This document shows positions 6,289 to 10,139 of a stretch of 10,139 bases of DNA, in pieces (position 1 is the first letter of the stretch; each line of letters opens with the position of its first letter). The notes under the pieces were generated by a model that made no database searches, was not told the origin of the DNA, and saw only the letters and a program-made list of their open reading frames with translations. This stretch comes from Candidatus Dadabacteria bacterium. GTDB lineage: Bacteria > Desulfobacterota_D > UBA1144 > Nemesobacterales > Nemesobacteraceae. The position numbers and the translations under genes are program-made. Location: the NCBI GenBank assembly GCA_026709745.1, contig JAPOSJ010000094.1, positions 1 through 10,139 on the forward strand. Direction: 5' to 3'.

Positions 6289-7200
6289 GTGCGGATTATA
6301 GGAAAACTTAATTACGATTTTGTGGAGAAGATGGGGGGCGCTATGCGTATTTCGATAGCGCTTGCGGTCATTTCCATTGTTTCACTGGTATATCATCAGG
6401 GGCCTAACTGGGGAGTGGAGTTCACGGGCGGAACAGAGATACATATAAAGCTTGGAAAAAGCCTTGAACCCGATGTGTTGAAAGGCGCTCTTGCCGAAAG
6501 CGGGTTTCCATCCGAATCGGTTCAGCGCTTCGGTCTTCCGGGAGACAATGAGCACCTAATACAGTTTGCCCCGGAGCTTGCGACTTTTGACCAGATAGGG
6601 GATTTTCAGAAAAAACTTGAAGATCTCTTTGCCGAGTCAGAAGACTTTGAGGGAGCATCCATTCAGAGAATAGACTACATAGGTCCCAGGGTGGGAAAGG
6701 AACTCATAACCAAGGCCCTTTTATCCATACTGATAGCGTGCGTTGGTATACTCGCTTACCTTGTCTTCAGGTTTGAATTCGGCTTTGCGGTGGGAGCTGT
6801 TATAGCACTTATTCACGATACCCTTATAACGGTAGGGGCCATATCAATCGCGGACAAAGAGTTCACGCTGGCGATCGTGGCTGCGCTTCTTACTGTGATA
6901 GGTTATTCGGTTAACGACACCATCGTCATATTTGACAGAATAAGGGAGAACATGGGGAACTTTCCCGAAAAGGGCTTCAGGCAACTTGTAAACGAGGGAA
7001 TAAGCCAGACGCTCTCGCGTACCCTGCTCACGGCGATAACAGTTTTCATAGTGTTGTTACCGCTGTTCTTCCTGGGCGGTTCGGTAATACACGATTTTGC
7101 GTTTACCCTCATGGTGGGGGTAGTCATAGGTACCTACTCGTCGATCTTTGTGGCAAGTGCCTTCGTTGTATACTGGAGAAAAAGAAAGGCAGCCGGATAA
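6289..7200 (+). CDS. secF: Protein translocase subunit SecF
   Basis: SecF is the partner of SecD in the same membrane complex. The 303-residue protein has TM1 at about 19-36 and then the family motif GVEFTGGT (42-49). A periplasmic domain runs to about 130 and leads to IGPRVGKEL (131-139). Five membrane segments follow. TVIGYSVNDTIVIFDRIREN, with Asp200 in the TM4 equivalent, carries the conserved charged residue of the export motor. The chosen start is GTG (6289) because it lies 8 bases after AGAGG (6276-6280) and gives a normal cytoplasmic N-terminus (MRIIGKLNYDFVEK). It is 16 bases after secD. Its stop codon overlaps the left arm of an inverted repeat, consistent with the end of the operon. 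Confidence 0.98.
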   Translation: MRIIGKLNYDFVEKMGGAMRISIALAVISIVSLVYHQGPNWGVEFTGGTEIHIKLGKSLEPDVLKGALAESGFPSESVQRFGLPGDNEHLIQFAPELATFDQIGDFQKKLEDLFAESEDFEGASIQRIDYIGPRVGKELITKALLSILIACVGILAYLVFRFEFGFAVGAVIALIHDTLITVGAISIADKEFTLAIVAALLTVIGYSVNDTIVIFDRIRENMGNFPEKGFRQLVNEGISQTLSRTLLTAITVFIVLLPLFFLGGSVIHDFAFTLMVGVVIGTYSSIFVASAFVVYWRKRKAAG

Positions 7201-7250
7201 AAGACCGCGTTGCGCTGAGTGCCGCTGCGAAACCATCTGTGAGGTCTTTT
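7199..7250 (+). terminator. Long hairpin at the end of secF, possible terminator or pheS leader structure
   Basis: AAAAGACC (7199-7206) and GGTCTTTT (7243-7250) are perfectly complementary over 8 bp and enclose 36 bases. The enclosed part may fold further (for example GCGC-TGA-GTGC with one wobble pair). The stem starts inside the secF stop codon and ends in T4, as expected for an intrinsic terminator read in either direction. However, the loop is long, only four pairs form the GACC/GGTC core, and the T-run is short. It could instead be part of a regulatory leader for pheS. Confidence 0.45.
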
Positions 7251-7295
7251 GATAATCCTTTCCATAACGGTTACATATTTCCCTTCTATTTCTGA
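7239..7295 (+). other. Possible phenylalanine-rich leader peptide upstream of pheS
   Basis: Reading from GTG at 7239, a short frame encodes MRSFDNPFHNGYIFPFYF and stops at TGA (7293-7295), 24 bases before the pheS ATG. Five of its 18 residues are Phe and two are Tyr, clustered at the end. The enterobacterial pheM attenuation leader before pheST is also Phe-rich. Against this, no Shine-Dalgarno is visible, the start is GTG, the DNA is pyrimidine-rich (which favours Phe codons by chance), and no terminator hairpin lies between the frame and pheS. Confidence 0.2.
7249..7277 (+). promoter_or_regulatory. Weak promoter candidate for pheS
   Basis: TTGATA (7249-7254) is followed by 17 bases and then TACATA (7272-7277). 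The -35 matches consensus well and the -10 poorly. If used, transcription would begin near 7284 and exclude most of the Phe-rich mini-ORF, so both ideas cannot hold for the same transcript. Confidence 0.25.
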
Positions 7296-7319
7296 AAACA
7301 CACAATCCTTACAGTTACC

Positions 7320-8339
7320 ATGCAAGAAACTCTGCGGCAAATAAGAAACCGGATAGATTCTGATCTCGACTCGGTCTCGACCGAAGCCGATCTGGTCAGG
7401 GTGAAGGCTAGATATGTAGGAAAAAAGGGGTCTCTAACCCAGCTTCTAAAGTCCATGAAGGACCTTGCAGTTGAGGAGCGTCGCGAGGCCGGAATTCTCA
7501 TAAACGGAACCAAAAAGGAAATAGAGGGCCGGATTGAGAGAAAAGCCGACGAGATAAAGCGCAGAATTATGGATGAGAAGCTACTTGAGGACGCAACCGA
7601 CTTCACTCTTCCGGGGCGTGGAATGCCGGTAGGGGCCAAGCATCCCATAACCCAGGTGATGGAGCGTATAGTCTATGACTTTGAGAGAATGGGATTTGAG
7701 GTAGCAGAAGGTCCCGAGGTAGAGCTTGACTACTACAACTTTGAGGCGCTTAACATACCGAAGAATCATCCCGCAAGAGATATGCAGGATACTTTCTACA
7801 TCACAGACGACATGGTCCTGAGAACCCATACCTCGCCTGTGCAGATACGGATCATGCAGACCCAGCAGCCTCCAGTGAAGATAATAGCTCCCGGAAAGGT
7901 TTACCGCTGTGACAGCGACGTTTCCCACACCCCGATGTTCCACCAGATAGAAGGTCTGCTGGTCGACAGGGGGATAACTTTCGGAAACCTCAAATCAGTC
8001 ATCATTCAGTTCGTCAGGCTTACCTTCGGCGAGAGTACCAATGTCAGGTTCCGTCCGAGCTTTTTTCCCTTTACCGAACCCAGCGCTGAGGTTGACATAG
8101 AGTGCCAGATATGTTCGGGCAACGGATGCAGAGTGTGCAAAAACACCGGGTGGCTTGAGATAATGGGATGCGGAATGGTCGATCCCGCTGTTTTCTCAAG
8201 CGTTAACTACAACACTGATGTTTATTCCGGTTTTGCCTTCGGCATGGGGGTTGAGAGAATAGCCATGCTTAAGTACGGGATAGACGACATAAGGCTTTTC
8301 TTTGAGAATGACATAAGGTTTTTAAGGCAGTTCGTATAG
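7320..8339 (+). CDS. pheS: Phenylalanine-tRNA ligase alpha subunit
   Basis: PheS is the catalytic alpha chain of the (alpha-beta)2 class II synthetase that charges tRNA-Phe. The 339-residue protein starts with the usual N-terminal coiled coil (about 1-85, including RYVGKKGSLTQLL). It continues into the catalytic core: HPITQVMERI (108-117), NHPARDMQDTFY (149-160), THTSPVQ (169-175), motif 2 VYRCDSDVSHTPMFHQIEG (Arg196), FRPSFFPFTEPSAEVD, and motif 3 GFAFGMGVERIAML (304-317). A C-x2-C-x4-C-x2-C cluster at Cys262, 265, 270 and 273 resembles the zinc-like insert found in PheS of several phyla and absent from E. coli. ATG at 7320 lacks a clear Shine-Dalgarno, but the N-terminus aligns with the family. 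pheT, the essential beta subunit gene that usually follows, is absent here; dcd comes next. Confidence 0.98.
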   Translation: MQETLRQIRNRIDSDLDSVSTEADLVRVKARYVGKKGSLTQLLKSMKDLAVEERREAGILINGTKKEIEGRIERKADEIKRRIMDEKLLEDATDFTLPGRGMPVGAKHPITQVMERIVYDFERMGFEVAEGPEVELDYYNFEALNIPKNHPARDMQDTFYITDDMVLRTHTSPVQIRIMQTQQPPVKIIAPGKVYRCDSDVSHTPMFHQIEGLLVDRGITFGNLKSVIIQFVRLTFGESTNVRFRPSFFPFTEPSAEVDIECQICSGNGCRVCKNTGWLEIMGCGMVDPAVFSSVNYNTDVYSGFAFGMGVERIAMLKYGIDDIRLFFENDIRFLRQFV

Positions 8340-8448
8340 TTTTTTTGGCGGTGTCTATTTTTTTGAAAGAAAGATATAAGTCTGGAGAAAGTTTTTTATG
8401 TGAAAGTCGTCTGTAACTAGTATTGAACGGAATTGAAGGAGATTTGCG

Positions 8449-9012
8449 ATGGGAATCAAACCTGATCACTGGATAAGAAGAATGTCACTTGAGCACAAGA
8501 TGATAGACCCTTTTGTTGAAGGGCAGGTAAGTAAGGGTGTCATATCGTATGGTCTTTCCTCATATGGTTACGATATAAGGGTAAGCGATGAGTTCAAAGT
8601 GTTTACAAACCTGCACAGCGCCGTCGTTGACCCTAAGAATTTTGATTCCAAGTCCTTTGTGGAGATAAAGGATGATTACTGCATAATTCCGCCGAACTCC
8701 TTTGCGCTTGCAAGGACCGTTGAGTACTTCAGGATACCCAGAAGCACCGTTACTGTCTGCGTCGGTAAATCCACTTACGCAAGGTGCGGGATAATTGTGA
8801 ATGTTACTCCTTTTGAACCCGAGTGGGAGGGTTACGTGACCCTTGAGATCTCGAATACCACCCCGATCCCGGCCAAGATATATTCAAATGAGGGTATTGC
8901 TCAGGTGCTCTTCTTTGAGGGGGATGAGGAATGCGAGATATCCTACGCGGACAAAAAAGGAAAGTACCAGAAACAGACTGGCATCACGCATCCGAAGATT
9001 TCCAAGGCTTAA
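8449..9012 (+). CDS. dcd: dCTP deaminase
   Basis: Dcd is a homotrimeric enzyme that deaminates dCTP to dUTP, the supply route to dTMP. The 187-residue product fits the family. It has SSYGYDIRVSDEF (37-49), PPNSFALARTVEYF (81-94), CVGKSTYARCGIIVNVTPFEPEWEG (the nucleotide-binding segment, about 104-128), TLEISNTTP with the catalytic Glu133, EGIAQVLFF (148-156) and a C-terminal lid ending GKYQKQTGITHPK (171-183). The VGKSTYARCG version differs from E. coli (DGRSSLARLG) and matches the group common in Bacteroidetes, Alphaproteobacteria and other phyla. The start is well supported: AAGGAG (8436-8441) lies 7 bases before ATG. Nothing suggests the bifunctional dCTP deaminase/dUTPase form, but sequence alone does not fully exclude it. 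It stands 109 bases after pheS, a gap with T-rich runs and no convincing promoter. Confidence 0.96.
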   Translation: MGIKPDHWIRRMSLEHKMIDPFVEGQVSKGVISYGLSSYGYDIRVSDEFKVFTNLHSAVVDPKNFDSKSFVEIKDDYCIIPPNSFALARTVEYFRIPRSTVTVCVGKSTYARCGIIVNVTPFEPEWEGYVTLEISNTTPIPAKIYSNEGIAQVLFFEGDEECEISYADKKGKYQKQTGITHPKISKA

Positions 9013-9109
9013 TATAGTTTCTCTTCGGGGATCACAGACAGTTCAGATTTCCAGAAATCCTGTTCAAGGTCAGGGGTTTCATCCGGAATATATGTTCCAA
9101 TAGTCTGAT

Positions 9110-9138
9110 AACCACTAAATATCAAATTCTCAGTGGTT
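9110..9138. repeat. Inverted repeat in the dcd-gyrB spacer
   Basis: AACCACT (9110-9116) and AGTGGTT (9132-9138) form a perfect 7-bp inverted repeat around 15 AT-rich bases. No T-run follows in either direction, so it is a weak terminator candidate for dcd. It could equally be a protein-binding site. Confidence 0.4.
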
Positions 9139-9163
9139 TATGTTCATACTGCTCTGCTAATCA

Positions 9164-9221
9164 CGATATTAAAAGAGTCATATCAGAAAAACCTGCTTTC
9201 TACTTAAACTGCCCGATATTA
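9164..9221 (+). repeat. Two direct copies of CGATATTA upstream of gyrB
   Basis: The 8-mer CGATATTA occurs at 9164-9171 and 9214-9221, exactly 50 bases apart. A related GATATA lies at 9253. All are upstream of the gyrB ribosome binding site, where promoter or operator elements should be. Short repeats in AT-rich DNA can arise by chance. Confidence 0.3.
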
Positions 9222-9243
9222 CGGACTTTTTCCTTTTTTCAGG

Positions 9244-9264
9244 TATTATAAAGATATAGTATCT
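9244..9264 (+). promoter_or_regulatory. AT-rich promoter zone and small palindrome before gyrB
   Basis: TATTAT (9244-9249) or TATAGT (9255-9260) could serve as a -10 element, but I see no good -35 at the right distance; the sequence there is a pyrimidine tract. AGATA-TAG-TATCT (9252-9264) is a perfect palindrome with a 3-base centre that overlaps the second -10 candidate. It would sit near the transcript start, suggesting an operator at most tentatively. Confidence 0.3.
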
Positions 9265-9270
9265 CTGACT

Positions 9271-9276
9271 AGGAGG
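9271..9276 (+). promoter_or_regulatory. Ribosome binding site AGGAGG deciding the gyrB start
   Basis: AGGAGG is 8 bases before TTG at 9285. The alternative ATG at 9312 in the same frame has no Shine-Dalgarno, so the TTG is preferred. Confidence 0.8.
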
Positions 9277-9284
9277 TAATTGTT

Positions 9285-10139
9285 TTGAGCGAGTCTCAAG
9301 AATCCGAAACAATGGGTGAGTTGCGGCAGCATAATGGTTCTGGCGACGATTATACAGCCGAACAGATAAAGGTTCTTCCAGGCCTTGAAGCCGTAAGAAA
9401 ACGTCCTGACATGTACATAGGGGATACTAATTCCCGGGGGTTCCACCACCTTGTGTTTGAGGTTCTTGATAACAGTGTGGATGAATCTCTTGCGGGTTTC
9501 TGCAGTAATATCTCCGTCACTGTGCACTTGGATGAGAGCATTACGGTTGAAGACGACGGAAGAGGAATTCCGGTTGACATCCACGAAGAGACAGGAAAAC
9601 CGGCCGTTGAAGTCGTGATGACCATGCTCCATGCCGGGGGAAAATTTGACAGTAAGGTCTATCAGGTTTCAGGAGGGCTCCATGGAGTGGGCGTCACAGT
9701 GGTAAACGCGCTCTCAGAGAGTCTCTCAATAGAGATCAAAAGAGAAGGGGATGTATGGTATCAAGAATATGAGAAAGGGGAGGCTCTAAAAGACCTTAAG
9801 AACACCGGGAAAACAACGAAAAGCGGGACCAAGATACATTTCAAACCCGACTCCACAATATTCGAGGTTAGCGAGTTTAATTACGACATTCTAGCCCACA
9901 GGATAAGGGAACTTGCTTTTCTTAACAAGGGCCTTCGCATCAAACTTAACGATGAAAGAACGGACAGATCCCAGGAATTTTTCTACGAAGGGGGGATCGT
10001 CGCCTTCGTTGAGGAACTTAACCAGAACAGAAAAGCCCTTCATCCCGAGGTGATCTATGTTGATGGTGAGAAAGACTCGACTGTGGTTGAAGTCGCCCTG
10101 CAGTACAATGACACTTACAGGGAGACCATATTCTGTTAC
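9285..10139 (+). CDS. gyrB: DNA gyrase subunit B, N-terminal part, cut by window edge
   Basis: GyrB is the ATPase subunit of DNA gyrase, which introduces negative supercoils. The window contains 285 codons from TTG and ends in the transducer domain. GHKL ATPase signatures are complete: IKVLPGLEAVRKRPDMYIGD (28-47), EVLDNSVDESLAG (59-71, Asn63 for Mg-ATP and Glu67 as catalytic base), DDGRGIPVDIHEETG (90-104), MTMLHAGGKFD (112-122) and the lid VSGGLHGVG (128-136). The transducer begins near residue 215. The gyrase IKVL N-terminus and HEETGKPAVEVVMT favour gyrB over parE, but the distinguishing C-terminal domain is outside the window. A polar extension of about 18 residues precedes the conserved start compared with E. 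coli. The gene is not beside dnaA or recF here but follows dcd after a 272-base spacer. Confidence 0.95.
   Translation, partial: MSESQESETMGELRQHNGSGDDYTAEQIKVLPGLEAVRKRPDMYIGDTNSRGFHHLVFEVLDNSVDESLAGFCSNISVTVHLDESITVEDDGRGIPVDIHEETGKPAVEVVMTMLHAGGKFDSKVYQVSGGLHGVGVTVVNALSESLSIEIKREGDVWYQEYEKGEALKDLKNTGKTTKSGTKIHFKPDSTIFEVSEFNYDILAHRIRELAFLNKGLRIKLNDERTDRSQEFFYEGGIVAFVEELNQNRKALHPEVIYVDGEKDSTVVEVALQYNDTYRETIFCY

Noticed and set aside
7581..7943. Minus-strand 120-residue open frame inside pheS
   Set aside because: It is a shadow of the highly conserved PheS core and has no independent evidence.
8286..8325. Direct repeat gacataagg in the 3' end of pheS
   Set aside because: It encodes the conserved DDIRLFFENDIRFL motif, so protein constraint explains it.
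8340..8448. Short frame from GTG 8351 and T-rich runs between pheS and dcd
   Set aside because: The 21-residue frame has no Shine-Dalgarno or homology, the T-runs have no preceding stem, and no -35/-10 pair is convincing.
9045..9085. tRNA T-arm-like stretch (CCTG TTCAAGGT CAGG)
   Set aside because: The loop and stem lengths are wrong and no anticodon, D-arm or acceptor stem can be placed around it.

Overview
This window looks like ordinary chromosomal core-genome DNA from a Gram-negative bacterium of moderate GC content. The evidence is two predicted lipoproteins with signal peptides, a yajC-secD-secF translocon cluster, dapB, and a zinc-motif type of PheS. The mix resembles deltaproteobacteria-grade or uncultivated Gram-negative phyla, but I cannot name the lineage from sequence alone. 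I see no phage, insertion sequence, CRISPR array, rRNA or tRNA.

Layout. Positions 1-648 hold the N-terminal 216 codons of sucD (succinyl-CoA ligase alpha subunit) on the minus strand, cut by the window edge. It has its own promoter-like sequence and apparently a non-canonical ATA start. Next comes a minus-strand yicC-type endoribonuclease gene (836-1708). A divergent intergenic region (1709-1884) separates these from a long rightward run: a small NTF2-like lipoprotein gene, dapB, tgt, yajC, secD and secF. Gaps in that run are 1 to 21 bases, so it is probably one operon. A long inverted repeat begins at the secF stop codon. Then come pheS, dcd and the N-terminal 285 codons of gyrB, with gaps of 119, 109 and 272 bases that suggest separate transcription units. 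No gene-free stretch exceeds 300 bases.

How the genes relate. YajC, SecD and SecF form the accessory complex that pulls exported proteins through SecYEG. tgt beside yajC-secDF is a classical arrangement. DapB feeds diaminopimelate and lysine synthesis. PheS, Dcd and GyrB serve translation, dTTP supply and DNA topology. They are neighbours here without an obvious common pathway.

I did not find a new defence or mobile system. The points worth a second look are regulatory and annotational: the ATA start of sucD and its separation from sucC; a phenylalanine-rich mini-ORF just upstream of pheS that recalls the enterobacterial pheM leader; pheS without pheT; a lipobox at the N-terminus of YajC; and repeats in front of gyrB. 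Five of the ten genes appear to use non-ATG starts (ATA, GTG, TTG, GTG, TTG).
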